Source: Sclerodactyla briareus (lineage: Eukaryota; Echinodermata; Holothuroidea; Dendrochirotida; Sclerodactylidae). From it: 64,000 nt of DNA. A model generated the notes under the pieces. That model was not told the DNA's origin. It was given only the letters and a program-made list of their open reading frames with translations, and did not search any database. Shown in pieces: positions 1 through 12,830 of this stretch (positions within the stretch are counted from its first letter, which is position 1; every line of letters starts with the position of its first letter). A program made the translations under genes and the position numbers. Location of the stretch: NCBI GenBank assembly GCA_026419785.1, contig JAODTK010002109.1:114312-178311 (forward strand), written 5' to 3'.

Positions 1-889
1 CATCATAATCAGACCCGGATCAGACAGACTATCGAGGATTTAACTAGGGCAGAAGGATGAATGCAGAAAAGCTCATGAATAACATGATAGAACCCTTAAC
101 ATTGCTTGACCTCAATAACAGATTGCCTGACTAATAATCTGGCAGCCATTCTCTCAACTTCAATAATCACCATGTTGTTAATGAAGTATAAAGTCAGTTG
201 ATATATAAAATCAACTTGATCTTGCATCAGTTCATAATTAGGTCACGGATACAGTATGTAAATGTTTAGGGAATAGTTTGGTATACCGATCAGTTAACTT
301 TACACTCTGCAACTTGCAATAACAAATTCATCATCTCAAATCAGGACAAGCGGTTATTACGGTTAATGTATTTGACCTGATTCCATGACAGGAATAAAAT
401 AGAAACCTCAACAGCAAAATATATAAAATAAATGTCTCAACCCTGGATGTGAAGCAGACACAAAATGATGCTTACAACTTGTACAGAGAGCTACTATTTT
501 TGGAAATAGAATTTCCTCTTTGCAAAATGAGGAGAAACGAGAAAGAAGACTTGAAACATCTGGAGTAAGTTCAATCAACCACTAAAAATGTTGCCATGTA
601 ACAATCAATATCATCTAAATCTAAGTCGGAACAGTTGTCCACCACCACAACTTGAAAAGACATAATGTTCAGTGACCCAATGAACCCAATTCCCTTGTGT
701 TTGTTCTCACAATGTGGGGCAACTGTGGTTGCCTATAAATCTCCGATAACTTATCGGCAACATTAAAACATTTTAATGTTCTGTGCCTATATGTTATGCC
801 AGTGTATTCCAGAGATTAGTGCTATATTATGGCCGATTAAGGTAGACCGCCATTGTTAGGCGTGATAAAAGCATTTACCTATACATTTG
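1..889. other. No gene recognised
   Basis: AT-rich, no open frame of interest, no repeat partner found elsewhere in the window. Confidence 0.55.
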
Positions 890-1115
890 AAGTTCCACTC
901 AGCCCTTATTTCATGTCCTCCTTTCCAACCACGGAGCTACCCGTACTGTTGTAATCTATTGTACTGACTGATACGAAAAACAGAAATTGAACAAATCTGT
1001 TGGAACGATAGTATTGGGACTGATCACCATTTTTCTAGAAGAATAGAAATGATTTGAAGCTGCCTGCCCCATCATTGACTGAAGTTCTTCTTGTAGATGA
1101 AGTATCGAACGAAAT
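890..1115 (-). mobile_element. MITE-like repeat, copy A (partial)
   Basis: This is the reverse complement of part of the elements at 47,022-47,388 and 54,596-54,982. It begins with the shared terminus AAGTTCCACTCAGC, followed by TTATTTCATGTCCTCCTTTC, and further in shares the reverse complement of CGTTCGATACTTCATC and GAACTTCAGTCAA. Similarity fades near 1,115 before the other terminus, so the copy is truncated. There is no coding capacity. Confidence 0.6.
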
Positions 1116-2540
1116 CAGATCAAAGACAAAGAAGTACAAAAGAGAAGCACTCGGGATTGGTGGAAAGAGACATCCAGGAAATTCAGTGAGAATCAATTAA
1201 TGTTCAATATACTGTAAGTGACTCTGGGAAAGGTGGCTCGCTAAGGGGCTTGCCACAGTGGGAAGGGGGTAATGTAGCAGAGCTGTACACAAAAAAGTGG
1301 GCTATATACACTGTAGGTCGCAGCTATGACCAGACAGATTGGAAGTGAAGGAGACTACTAGGGAACAGGGATGTCTAGTAATAAACAGTGAGTAGTAACC
1401 CTGGCAGTGGATTGATGGGTCTCACTGAGCATGAATATAGTCATATTGTACAAGGGTCCATACATGTAACTTCAAGTTAAATTCTACATTGGCAAATGTT
1501 GCCAAATAATTACTAGCAAATCTGGGGGATTATCAGACAACTGCATGCTTGGATGTGTAAGAGGTATGTATTGAGGAAAAAACTGTATCTATAGCTTCAA
1601 ACTTCATTTCAATGTGGAGTTACTGGCCTTTGGAGTTGGGTCCATTTGCAGAGAAATTAGGCTACTGTATATGACCAGGCCTTTTGAAAAAAAAAAAAAA
1701 TCAGAGGGGGTAGGAGACGGTAGGAGACATGTTGACTAGGGAAAAGCTGTGAAACTTTGATGAAACCCTGGTTGCCCAAGATGTTTGTCCTATCATAGGC
1801 AAAAGTACAGTCAGACATAGGAGTTGAGTGTGTCCAGTTGCAAGGGATGTTACTCTGAGTATGAACCTTTAGCCTAGATTCCTCAGCCTATCAGTGAAAC
1901 AGCCTCCATGTCAGAGGTAATGATGATTGTTACTGACAGTATTATGGAGATTAGGAAGATCAGCCATCAGGACCTGACATGAACTGTCAGCTGGGGAATA
2001 CATTCAGTTACCACTGAATGATACATGACAAATTATTTACTCTTGGAGAGTTTAGGGAACATTGCTTTTCAATTTGAGTCGGGTACGGCGTATAAATCCC
2101 ATCCATACAAAACAAGAAATAATTCTGGGTTTCACTGAAGCCAATCACCATGATGAAGCGAATAAGGGCCATGCCAGTGTGATTCTAATGAAATGGAAAT
2201 TCAATACCACCAAACAATTTTTCCTCTGGTATTCTTTCTGAGCAGAGCTTAGGATCAAACTTTTCCTTACAAGGCAGGGAAGCAGGGTGCAGTCCTTGGT
2301 ATGTCTGCACTGTTTGTCAACTGTGAATCGAGGTACAGGGAATGAGGTGATGAGTCTGATGAATCATGTGTGTTGTGGCTGGTGGCCTAATGTAGAGGTG
2401 GAGGCAAATCAAAAGCAGATAACTACTGCTTCATGTATATGCAAATTGCCTATTCCTTGTTACTCCATGCCCCACTTCTCTAATGCTGAGCACTAAGCAA
2501 GAAAAGAATAGAAAACCGGAACTATTTTTGAAAAATCCTT
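1116..2540. other. No gene recognised
   Basis: AT-rich with an A run (1,687-1,699). The short plus frame at 2,287-2,496 shows no domain. If the Ig exon belongs to ROR, CRD, kringle and kinase exons would lie in this direction, but none is visible. Confidence 0.55.
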
Positions 2541-2621
2541 GGTATCACCTGAGGTGGGTTTGAACCCTGATCTCCTCGTCATTAGGATGACACTCTACCA
2601 ACTGTGCTAATCACTTGGTCG
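2541..2621 (-). repeat. tRNA-derived SINE head or tRNA pseudogene
   Basis: On the minus strand there is a good RNA polymerase III A box (TAGCACAGTTGG, followed by TAGAG) and, at normal tRNA spacing, a perfect-consensus B box (GGTTCAAACCC). The anticodon stem positions pair poorly and the acceptor stem does not close, so a functional tRNA is unlikely. Loss of structure with both promoter boxes kept is typical of tRNA-derived SINEs. I see no clear tail or target-site duplication. Confidence 0.5.
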
Positions 2622-3250
2622 AACCTAAGTGCAAAATAGCAGAACGTCAGTCAATTTCTCAAAAATTTGAAGGGATAAGTGAATTGGAAAAGAAATGGTT
2701 CAGGGTCTGCTCTATATAACACTTCCTAAAACTACATGGCAATTGAAAATTCACTTATATTCCTGACATACCAGACACGATAAGCTATATTCCCCAATTC
2801 TGATGGGTACCCCAGCCTATACAAACTATGACTTGCTAGGTATTTTTCATCGTAAAGCTGAAATCATTCTTTTGCTGTAATCTTCCACCAATTTCACCTT
2901 TCTTCCCAAATCTTCAACTCATAGAATGGACCTATTGAGAACATTTGCATAAGGAGTGGGAACCATCTGAAATGAAAGTAGCAAATATATCAAAGCATGC
3001 GATTAATCCCCAGATTCTTATCTAACCTCTTACAATGGAATTGCTGCAGATTACAACCATCGTTTTCTGAGCCTATTTTTTATTCTAGGGACCAGGCCTG
3101 CCTGACATTTCTTTGCTTCCTCTTGTTTTAATAGGATCAAGTAATGATATTCTGTCCCTTGTGTGAAACTATAGCCTAGACAATCCAACGATACCGCCCC
3201 TACCATATACTGGATAGATGCTTGTAGGAGCAGTATGGCAACAAAACCAA

Positions 3251-3540
3251 TAACAGTGCAACACGTTATGGTTTGTAACTTCGCTATGTCTACGTGCGAG
3301 GCATGTGAAACCAGCTTCTGGCATCAGTATTGCCCACCTATAGCATAGAGCACGAAGAAAGTCCCCTACCCATGCTGTAAGGCGTTACACACATATATAC
3401 TTGCACTTTTCACATCCAGGTTGCTCTACTAGAAATTGTTCTCCACAGCTTTTCTCAATCTAAAGAGTTAACAACATACTGTATTTAGCTGATACAATGT
3501 TACACATACACCTTCCAGTTAATATGATAGCTCCTTGGTG
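3251..3540 (+). repeat. Dispersed repeat, copy 1 (pair with 55.45-55.86 kb)
   Basis: Collinear similarity with 55,451-55,860: TTTGTAACTTCGCTATGTCT here against TTTGTAACTTTGCTGTGTCT there; GCACTTTTCACATCCAGGTT against GCACTTTCCACATACAGGTT; GTATTTAGCTGATACAATGT against GTATTTTGCTGACACGATGT; and CCAGTTAATATGATAGC against CCAGTTAACATAACAGC. No frame is conserved between the two copies. Family unknown. Confidence 0.55.
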
Positions 3541-3589
3541 TGAGAGCATGCACAGGCTATTCAGTGGCAACTGACAACCCTTAAATTAT

Positions 3590-3897
3590 ATGAAACTGAA
3601 CCATGGTCTCTGGGGTGGTCGGTCTATGGATATTTGACCCTCTAGAAGACCTATATGCCTGCAGAGGTACTACAGGTTATGTATTGTGATGATCCCAGGG
3701 CGAGACCCCCCCTCCAAATAACCCACAACTGGCAACCTCAAACCAATGAAACTGAACCATGGTCCTCTGGGGTGGTCCACTGAGATTTGACCCTAGTATG
3801 CATGCCCTGCAATGGGTACAGGCTACTGTATGGTGATAATCTGAGGGCAAGACACTTCAGTACTTCCCTCTCTCAAATAACCTGCAAGTAGAACAGA
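3590..3897. repeat. Tandem duplication, two units of about 155 bp
   Basis: Both units begin ATGAAACTGAACCATGGTC, continue with CTCTGGGGTGGTC and a TTTGACCCT block, share ACAGGYTAYTGTATKGTGAT-like sequence, and end with CCTCYCAAATAACC-like sequence. No coding potential was seen. Confidence 0.7.
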
Positions 3898-4559
3898 TGG
3901 ATGGCACTCTGGGGAATTTACAGCACACCACACAAAGAGGTTAATGTTCTCTCCATGACCATGTAATGACTGGCTAGAATGAGTGGGCTATCAACAGGCA
4001 TACCCCAGTGCCTATAAATTATTACAGTGGAATCTATGTTGGGGTGTATATGAGCTGTGGTAATTAACTGGCCACAGAGGGTCCCAGATAGCCAATACGA
4101 GAAAAGCGTATAGTAATACAGAATCCCCTCATATTACAGGAATGAGTCATTAGCTATTAATGAACCAGTGTATTACTTAGCAGTTAATTCAGGAGCCAAG
4201 TCAGTCGGAAAGGCAATTCAAATTCATGAGAATAACAACGGCTAGGAAGAGTAACCTGTGAGCACTGATCTCCATGCTATAACTGGACATTGGTGGATTG
4301 GTGGATTATTTGCCTTCCGATATAAGGGCAGGCTAATGGATACTTGGAAAATAGCCCCCAAAGGAGGAGCCACAGGGGGGATTTTACTCATATAGTTAGT
4401 GTGGGACAGACCCATCTGAGGGCAGATTTCTGCCAACTGCCCCCAAAAAGCTGCCATCCATCAAAACTTAATTCCTGCCCTGATTGGTATCATATTTGAA
4501 CAATTATTATCGAGATGGGATATCCATGACCGGGCCATCGATCACATTCACCAAGTTAT

Positions 4560-4720
4560 GTTCAAATCTGACAAAGTTTGAGATACTGCATCAATAATAA
4601 TAATTTGACCTCAGATGACCTACTATCTATCAGTTGATCCAGTTCCAAATGTAATTTACACCCACCAAATCCAACAGTTCGAAAAATTGCATGAATTATG
4701 CAAACTCAATGGATGATCTG
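4560..4720. repeat. Diverged dispersed repeat, GACCTC / GCATGAATTATGCAAA family
   Basis: Contains TTTGACCTCAGATGACCT and GCATGAATTATGCAAACTCA, in the same order as at 53,150-53,580. There, GACCTCCGGTGACCTC is followed by GCATGAATTATGCAAATTAA. Related sequence also occurs at 20,261 (GAATTATGCAAATTATATGA). Boundaries are vague. Confidence 0.4.
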
Positions 4721-5480
4721 AAGATTCCCTTTCCCTCTTGTCTGTCCAGAGGCATGTTGATCCCACAAACTTACCAATGACAGCAGCTGCCTAAATGCAC
4801 TGATATTTGTGTGAAATGGGAAATTTTATAATTCTTCAAGTAAGAACTTCAAGGGTCTGCGAAATATAAATTTACGTAGTATAACCTGTATGTCTTGCAA
4901 ATGTGTACACAATGCAACAGCAAGAATCATTATCCTGTCTTACGAAGTTATGTAAAATTGAAAAAGACCTAAATGGCAAGTAAATTGCAACAGTAGGGCT
5001 ATTTGGAATTTCGACAGGTAACCTCAGCACTACAGCAGATATAACACCTCCGGGCTGGGAAGCTGCATGGCTCTTAAATTATTAGCCCACCTCAGGAAGT
5101 CAAGGTGAGAATGAAAGGGTCCATAAAAAATCTTTAGAGCCCCATTACCTGTCAACATTGGGGTGTGATTTAAGAGTGCCAAATATTATCACCTTCCCTG
5201 ACTGAAAGAAATTTACAGCCATTATTTACAACTAACCAAGTTATTCTCTCTCAGGGCTTAACCGGTGTTTTCTTTTTTACTCAGGTGTTGTAAAAGAGAA
5301 GTTTCTCTTTCTGAAGGGCCTGTCGGAAAGAGAGGCACAAAGACCTGGTGGATTTAATGTGCAGGATATGTTATTGCACACGGCCGCTAATTTCCCAAAA
5401 CACATGAATCACGTGCAACATATATGTCATCTGGCGGAACTTTTTACAATGGAATTTTACAGTCTGGAGGGGTTGCTCGT

Positions 5481-6177
5481 AGTCTGAAGAGTTTCGCACA
5501 ATCGCCAAATTTAATCACTCAGGGAGCATCGGTTGTGGTTCTCATTCTATAAATGTATAGCTATGCCTATTCAGCGACTCGCCTATTATGGTGATTGGAA
5601 GGTGTAACCAGTGGCAGGCAGCACCTGGTTTCTATACTTAAGCTACAGATGGCAAATGATGACAACAGCTGAAAAACAGATTTTTTCCCCTTTTTTTTGG
5701 CTGCTTATCTGGGCAATAGTATCCCATTCACTGTGCGTTGATACATGATGAAAGGTTACTCCAAGTTGAGATGGAATGGAATTCAGCCCCTCTCCATCTG
5801 AAATCCTGTGCACATTACTGATACTCATAGTCCGAAGAGTTTCGCACAATCGCCCAATTTAATCACTCAGGGAGCTAGCATCTGTTGTGGTTCTAATTAT
5901 GAATGTACAGCTATGCCTATTCAGCGACTCGCCTATTATGGTGATTGGAAGGTGTAACCAGTGGCAGGCGGCAAGGGGGGCAAAGGTTTTGTACTGGAGC
6001 TACAGATTGGCAAACTGATGACAACAGCCAAAAAGCAGATTTTTCTCCTTTTTTTTGCTGCTTATTCGGGCAATAGTATCCCATTCACTGTGCGTTGGTA
6101 CACGATATGAGGTTACTTTATATTCAGACAGAATGGAATTTGGCCCATACACATCTGAAATCATGTGCACATTACTG
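5481..6177. repeat. Tandem duplication, two units of about 345 bp, beside the Ig exon
   Basis: Unit 1 is 5,481-5,820 and unit 2 is 5,829-6,177. Both contain GAAGAGTTTCGCACAATCGC, a long identical stretch around TATTCAGCGACTCGCCTATT, then TCCCATTCACTGTGCGTTG, and both end TGTGCACATTACTG. The right end of unit 2 lies 29 bp from the last base of the Ig exon, so the duplication sits in the intron just past the splice donor. Similarity is high but with many small differences, so it is not very recent. Confidence 0.85.
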
Positions 6178-6206
6178 TACAGAGCAGAACAGAGTTACAA
6201 ACTGAC

Positions 6207-6513
6207 CTGGATTTAGAGAGATTTTTCCGACAACAGCCCTCTGTCCCGCCTCATTTTGGGACATGCACTTGAACTCCCCGATGTCGAGAGTATCAACGTT
6301 ACGTATCCGTAGTCGGGACCCCCAGGAGTGGTTCGAGACCGACATGCGTCCTATGTCGGTCTGGAAGTATGCCCCGTTGCGGTACCACCAGTAGTGTGGG
6401 GTGGGGTATCCTCGTATCCTGCACCGTAGGATCACTGTTTCACCAATGTTTGCTGTAACATTGTTCATGGGCCGTCTACATGGATGTACTTTGTCCCGGG
6501 TGGTGGGGTGGTC
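6207..6513 (-). CDS. ROR: Internal exon encoding an Ig (I-set) domain of a ROR-like receptor tyrosine kinase
   Basis: Seen: on the minus strand a frame of 102 codons runs from an acceptor (CCTACAG|GAC, first base 6,513) to a donor (AATCCAG|GTCAGT, last base 6,207). The exon is 307 nt, phase 0 in and phase 1 out. It has the Ig hallmarks: Cys at residue 31 (LRC), a Trp pair at 42-43, and the DIGEFKC motif at 77-83 supplying the second Cys. There are N-glycosylation sequons at residues 18-20 (NVT) and 61-63 (NHS). Family knowledge: the run GSRLRIRNVDTLDIGEF (65-81) closely resembles the Ig domain of animal ROR1/ROR2, where GSRLRI followed by a DT-D-G-Y/F-C motif is characteristic. In that family the Ig domain is extracellular and precedes a Frizzled-like CRD, a kringle, a membrane segment and a kinase that responds to Wnt5-type ligands. 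None of those other domains is visible in the window. Other Ig receptors remain possible; the Ig call is firm and the ROR call is probable. The upstream in-frame Met belongs to intron sequence and is not the start. Confidence 0.7.
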
Positions 6514-7941
6514 CTGTAGGTTATGAATAGATTCAAATGGTTTATGATATATACCGAGATGCAAGTGAAATGTTAATTTACAATATCCAGTTCTGGATAT
6601 GATATAACAATTTTAGATAGGTAGATAGATAATTTATTCAGCCATACACGTATGAAAATACAATGGAAATTGTATTTATAACTTTACATTGTTCATCAAA
6701 ACTAGGAACACAAGTCTTTCAAGGTCAGTGGGTGGGAGCCTAGGACATGACTTCAATTATGATTCCTTATATAATCCAACCTGCAATAAATGTTCAGTCA
6801 ATGAGATAGTGAAAATGCATAAGGCAGACTTATATATTCAATGTCTTTATGACACGACAGAGGGAAGTAAAAAACCTGCCCTATGCGAAGCTGATGCACT
6901 ATGGGAACCCCCTGACAAACATCTGTCACACGAGAATGGTGACCCTGATCTAATAAAAATCACAGAATTCTTAAGACTAAATGAATGCATGCATTTATTG
7001 ACTTTGAAGAAAATAATTCCTTGAACTCTCCACGTAATAAAAAATGATGGAAATCAGCAATTACTGCATAACTCAATAACAGAATTCCTTTGGTTCCCCT
7101 TGTGACTCCATTGGACTTGACACAAAAACAAAATGAGTTTGAACTTCAAAATTCAAGATTTTAGGAAGTAGAGTAGAAATATGCTCTTTCCATCTATGTT
7201 AAGCCTCAAATTGATCACTGCACTGAAAAAAAATGTTAGTTTACATTTCCACTGACCTTCAAATAGTTGGAAGTTCAAACTAGAAGCTCTGTCGTTGGTC
7301 CCAACATGCAAAGGAGGGCCAGCGGTTCATTTCAGTCATCAGACCATCACTCTGTAAAGCCCATATGAACAAGTGGAATAATGTCAGAATGACATAAGGA
7401 TGGGCATCAAAGGTTCCTGGCTATAAATAATAGGGTTTGTCCAGGTTTGTCTGAAGTTTGGTGTTTCTTACTGTTTCAAATGATTGTTAAATACTCTATC
7501 TTGTGGCAAATATAAAGTAATTGGAGATTAAGTATGAACATGTATGAGGCTTGGGAAAACCTGAATGACTTTCCAAGACCCAAGTTAGAAAGGGAAAGAT
7601 ACATTTTTTTGGGATGATTTGATTTTTTTCCTGCTTGAGAATATTATTACTTGAAATATTAATTACCTCAGACAAAGAATACATAACCCAAAAACTGGCT
7701 ACAAAATAATTCGTGAACTAGCTAACCAAACATCAGAAGGAGCAATTAAATCTCTGCATCTCAGAAGAAAACAGATTATATCCATTCAATATATTATTAT
7801 AGGTAATTACGTATGAACATGAAAAAAATTATATAGATAAATTCAGTAATAGTAGGGATTATTGATTTTTACATTAGTAAAAACATTATCAATCAAATTT
7901 TTTTTGAGGTTATTGGAGAAAACCACAAAAAAGGGGGATAT

Positions 7942-7972
7942 GGTGGTGGGGGGGGGGGGGGGGGGGGAGGGG
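7942..7972. repeat. Poly-G tract (20 consecutive G)
   Basis: An uninterrupted run of 20 G from 7,948 to 7,967 is flanked by GGT and AGGGG. Runs of this length can form G-quadruplexes, and their exact length is often unreliable in assemblies. Confidence 0.9.
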
Positions 7973-10900
7973 TAATGTATTGGTAGGTTGAAGTTTTGGA
8001 AATTTCATTTGATGTGACAGGGATACCGGCCCATACACAAGCAAAGTGCCAACAATGCAATTAAGGAAGTAGGCTATCTATTGGAAGTTATACTAATCAT
8101 GATTCTCAATCACTGGGAAGGAAGGTCTGAAGGGGCTCATCGTCTAACATGTGTTTTATCATTTGTAACCGACTTAGTTTTGTTCTATCTTTTGTTTTTG
8201 GTAGTCCTGGTAGCAATTGACAAATACGCCTCTCAACAGACTAGCATCTATTGATTTTACTGAAGTTGTGAGTTGCAATTACGGTATCCGCATGTGCTCC
8301 GGAACGCATAGGACTAAATTCACTCTTGCTGTAAAGTTCTGGTAATTGTTGGTCCATTCCGACTCGAATTCGAAACAGCATGAATCAGTGCTATAGAGCT
8401 ATAGAGTAATGTGTAAGTGTGTATCGTGGCTTCGCCTTGAATCTCTTCACAAGAAGTTACAAAACATTACTCCTGCTAACCTAGGCTACAGAACAATGCA
8501 CAAAAAAAAATATGAAGGCATACACCATTCTTTGAAAAAGATGTGCTATCATCAGTACTCCTTGTATTCTACAATTTTAGGAACTTTTTAAAAGTCCAGT
8601 TTGGCTGCTTTGAATGCAGAATCTGATATCAAAGGCACAATGATTTTAAGATTCAATTTGACAGTCCTCCACACTGGCCTGTGCAAGATAACCACCATCT
8701 GGAGGTGTTTTTACACAATCAAGCAGAAGCAGAAGAAGCATGGAAGACTTTGTGTTTTTCAGGTATAAACCTTAATATTCCTATCATTTGGCATCCTATT
8801 AGCAAACACAGTTTAACCAACTACTGTACTGAGTATTCTAACTACTAACTAGTGCAAAGTTCTATATTATAAGCCTCCTAACTTTCAGTTGTGGCAGAAA
8901 AATGCTATTGAAAGAAATACCAATTGACAACAATTTATGATGGTGGTCAGTTATTATGTTTCATAGGTCCCCTGGCCCCTGGAAATGCCATCAATTCAGT
9001 GATCACTACTTACTGTATAGTACACTGTACAGTGCCTCCACTTTGACCAGTAGACTAGCTGTGGACATACCTGTAGTGCACTGTTGAACTAATCTTTTTC
9101 CTTGTGTCCCAGTGCATCGATCAGTACATGCCCTGAACCATGAAACAGGAACAGTGGTGTGCCCCCAATCATACTTTGACCCAAAAATTATTTTTGCTTG
9201 AGAATGCATTTGAGCAATCTTCACTAGCAGGGGGAAGGGTGAGGTGTATTGTAAATATAGGGGAAATGTGACTATGAAGTAGCACCATACTGCGTCTAAG
9301 GATGTTTCAATATATCAAAATTTTCCTGCACAGAACAACTTATGAAAATCTCTTCACTTTGTTCAGAAACATTCATTACAATGAAGACACTAGAAAACTA
9401 AATGCAGCTTCGAGAACTGGAATGGTACAGTGCACCTGAAACTAAAAGTATCATCTTAGATCACTAAATTATATTAAACAGTGATCCTCCATTTCAACCG
9501 TGTGTTCTACTATGTGAATTGTATACATCAGAATTAAAACAGATTTATGAAATAGACAGCACTGTGAAACATTCAGCTACAAATTACAATTCCCAATATG
9601 AATATACATGTACTCCTGGTCTGAAATGCTATCCTGAGTATTTTCTATTCAGAAACACCAACTCAAATTTGATTTTAGTTGTATGCTCACCATGATGTCG
9701 CAACTGATTCGGTGAAAATGCACAGAATGAGATAAAAAGCCTCAAGATACCGACACTCCATCCTAAATATTTGTGTCTTTGCCTTCCAAGTATTAGTTTT
9801 CTTCATTTATCAGAGTTTTCATGGATTCAATTTGATTCAATTTATTGCCCAATAATATTTCAATTGAGAAATGGCATGTTCCACAACAACTTCATCTTGT
9901 TTAGTTGTTGATTCAATCTTGTTCATATCGAATTGCTAAACATGACTCAATCCATTGTTCCATTAAAGAAATGTAGTTTCCTTCAACGACGTCAGAATTC
10001 AGAGTCTTTCCACAAAGAAAACAGATCCGATATTCCGATCAATATAGAGCTTCGTAAATCCACAATCTTTCCGCTAGGAAGAAGGGTCAATATTCCAATC
10101 AATGAGTGTGTCGCAAGTAAGACCTACTCTGACTACTTGTGAAGCCCTAATGCCACACAGCGTTCACTTCAAAACCTATTTGAATGAATTCTGCCGTTAA
10201 ACCCGTTTGCGATTGAAAAAGGCACTTGTTATTACACTATAATCCTCAGGGGCTGTGAAGAACATCAAAACGAACACATCAATCCACTGGCCTGAAATGG
10301 TGGAATGAGACAGTCATCAAACTCTGCATGGATGGAATAAAACTCATCGCTGGAGAGGCCGAAGCATAGGTTACAGAGACACCATTCCTCTTCGGTTTAT
10401 AGGCTACACTTGACTTTTACGATCTGCCCTAGTTTCGATAGTATAACCTATTGCAAAATCAACTGCCTTTTTAAATGCTCCAGTGCTTGTAAAAAGCCTC
10501 CACCAAATTCCCTGTAACAAATTGGTCAGGCTAGTAGTATTTATTGTAAGCCCCTCCTTGGAACCACTTGGCTGGGAAATTATCTATACCATAGATTTGG
10601 CGACCTATTCTGGTAACCTCTGGGAGAACAATTGGAATCCCAAGCGTGACCAAAGGACAAAAGAGTAGCAAACAGTTGCACATGTCCATAGATGAAATTG
10701 CTTATAATGATCCTCCTGCTTCCTGTTAATCCTCCCAGCACCTGATGATAGCACAAGCAGCATGTAGTCCCCAGCCAAGGGTTACCTACTTCTGCATGTC
10801 AACAACTCTCTAATGGGGGGCTTGACCTAGTTAGTCACTCACTGCATAGTTAAAGACCTATTACAAAACAAGGGACCAAAAGCGGCTGCAGAATGCCTGG

Positions 10901-12303
10901 CAGAAACAAGCAGCTCTCTCTTTGCGCAGGCTAGATCTGTCACCGGTGGCTCCTTGATCAAGATTGTGGTGTATATTATATTCAAATATACAGAAGGAAG
11001 ATGACAGATTTGGAGACCTGGGGCTGTGTCTAGTAACCACTGCTATTGTGATGGAGAATCATGACCTTAGTTCAGTGTGTAGTCCAGCAGTCCAGCACAG
11101 ACTGACTGAATTCCCTACCAGGTTATTGGTTTATACTGTCATAATGCCAGGAAGACTGATGACCAAGGGGGGTATCACGCAATCAATGAATAGCTATGGC
11201 GTAAGGCGAAAACAGCCATGACCTACCCACCCAACTAGCTAGCAGACCATGGTGGTTTGTATGTTTAACTCTGGGCAAGACAGCCACATTTGTATTATCA
11301 CTGACCCAGTGTGCCAACAGATCAATCAAATGGAGCCAGCAGGGGGCTGACCAGTGAGCAATTTACCTTGAGCTTCCCAATGATAGCGTGGAAAAGGATG
11401 TGGGTTTGATGGAATGGCAATGCCTCATTTAGGGACCGAGCCCCATGATTGTTTCCCAAGTCAACAAACAGTTACAGCTAGGGCAAGCAAGTGCCAAGTA
11501 TAGCAGGAATTCGAGGAAAGTGCATCCTTGAACCGTTTCAACCAAGGTAGCGTGGAGCTCTCTTTCAGTATGGCATCCATTAAAGTAATAATAATGAGAA
11601 TAATGATGAAAAAATCACATTCCCAAAGTTGGTGATCTAAGAATTGCATTACAGTAGGAGCCTAACATAAAATCTAAAGATCGAGGGGTGGGGGGGTGGG
11701 GGGCAGCAGAAGGATGCGCGAATACAAATGGCAAGTTCAGGATTTTAGTGTGAAAAAGTATACTGTGCAACTGCATGACACACTCTATACAAGTCTAAGA
11801 GGGTCATTGTACAAATTATGTAATGTAACATGGTGACACCTTTTGAATGGTCAGTCAAAGTTGACTGGATGTGTCCAATACTCACATTGTGTGGAAAATA
11901 CAGACCAAACCTGCCCCACTTGTGGGTCATTTTCAAATTGTAGTCATCTGGGTGAATGAAGCGGTCCATCCTTCCCTCCCTTATTAGAAACAATGAACCT
12001 CAGACCAACACTTCTTGGTTCACTCTTTCCATTAATTGAACAAAAAAAAAAATTAACAGAAATGAATCTATATAGGAAGTAATGAACGGACACAAGATCC
12101 TTTGTTGCAGACTGGGAAACTGGGATCGTCATAATAGGAGGTTAGGAAATACTGAGCCTACCCGGGGGTTTGCCTCCGTTATCAAGACGTCATTAAGCCA
12201 GTTTTTCCATGCACTGCGGCAAAGGCACGTTTTTAACCAATCATGCACCTCTTCACTTTCAGTGTGTATATTGAGAGCATGATTTAAGAACCGTGTAATA
12301 TTC

Positions 12304-12330
12304 TTATTATTATTATTATTATTATTATTT
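12304..12330. repeat. (ATT)n microsatellite
   Basis: About nine consecutive TAT/ATT units. On the minus strand it produces a spurious poly-Asn reading frame. Confidence 0.95.
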
Positions 12331-12649
12331 ATCAAACACGGACGCTACTAGTGTGTAAACATGAACGGTGTTTTGAATAATCAGAACCATGTTCTAATGG
12401 TCAACGATAGCCGCCTACAAAATACTATTAAAATTTCACAATCGACAGGTTTTGGAGATTTAATTAGCATAAAACTGATACGCCAATGGTTTAAACATGC
12501 GATAGATGGTTCAAATAGGTGTTGCCGTTAAAAATAGAGAGGAAATTTTCATTACGAGTGTTGAAAAGTTATGAGCGTTGCTGGAACATGATTTGAACAT
12601 AACCTTGTTCTCTACTCTGCACTTCTGGCTACAAGGCCAGTATTGATTG

Positions 12650-12830
12650 CAGGGGAAATCCCCGGAAATCTATTACGAAATACCACGTGGGCACGCGGGG
12701 AAAGGGAAAAAACGCTACATGAAGCGATGCGAGGGAAACGCCCGCCGCGTGCTGGAAAAAGTTCATTGAAATAACGATGAGTGATTTAACCGCCCGCCCG
12801 CCGCAGGCATGAAAGCCGCTTCACTGTTTG
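12650..12830. other. Small CpG-rich patch
   Basis: CpG density is visibly higher than in the flanks (ACGTGGGCACGCGGGG, CGCCCGCCGCGTGC, CCGCCCGCCCGCCGC). It could be a promoter-associated island or a repeat fragment. No frame or transcription start element stands out. Confidence 0.35.

Noticed and set aside
2541..2621. Functional tRNA gene
   Set aside because: A and B boxes are good but the anticodon and acceptor stems do not pair, so it is listed as a SINE remnant.
6689..7024. 111-codon frame close to the Ig exon
   Set aside because: Opposite strand to the exon, no domain, no trustworthy splice sites.
12129..12335. Frame beginning with a poly-Asn stretch
   Set aside because: Translation of an ATT microsatellite.
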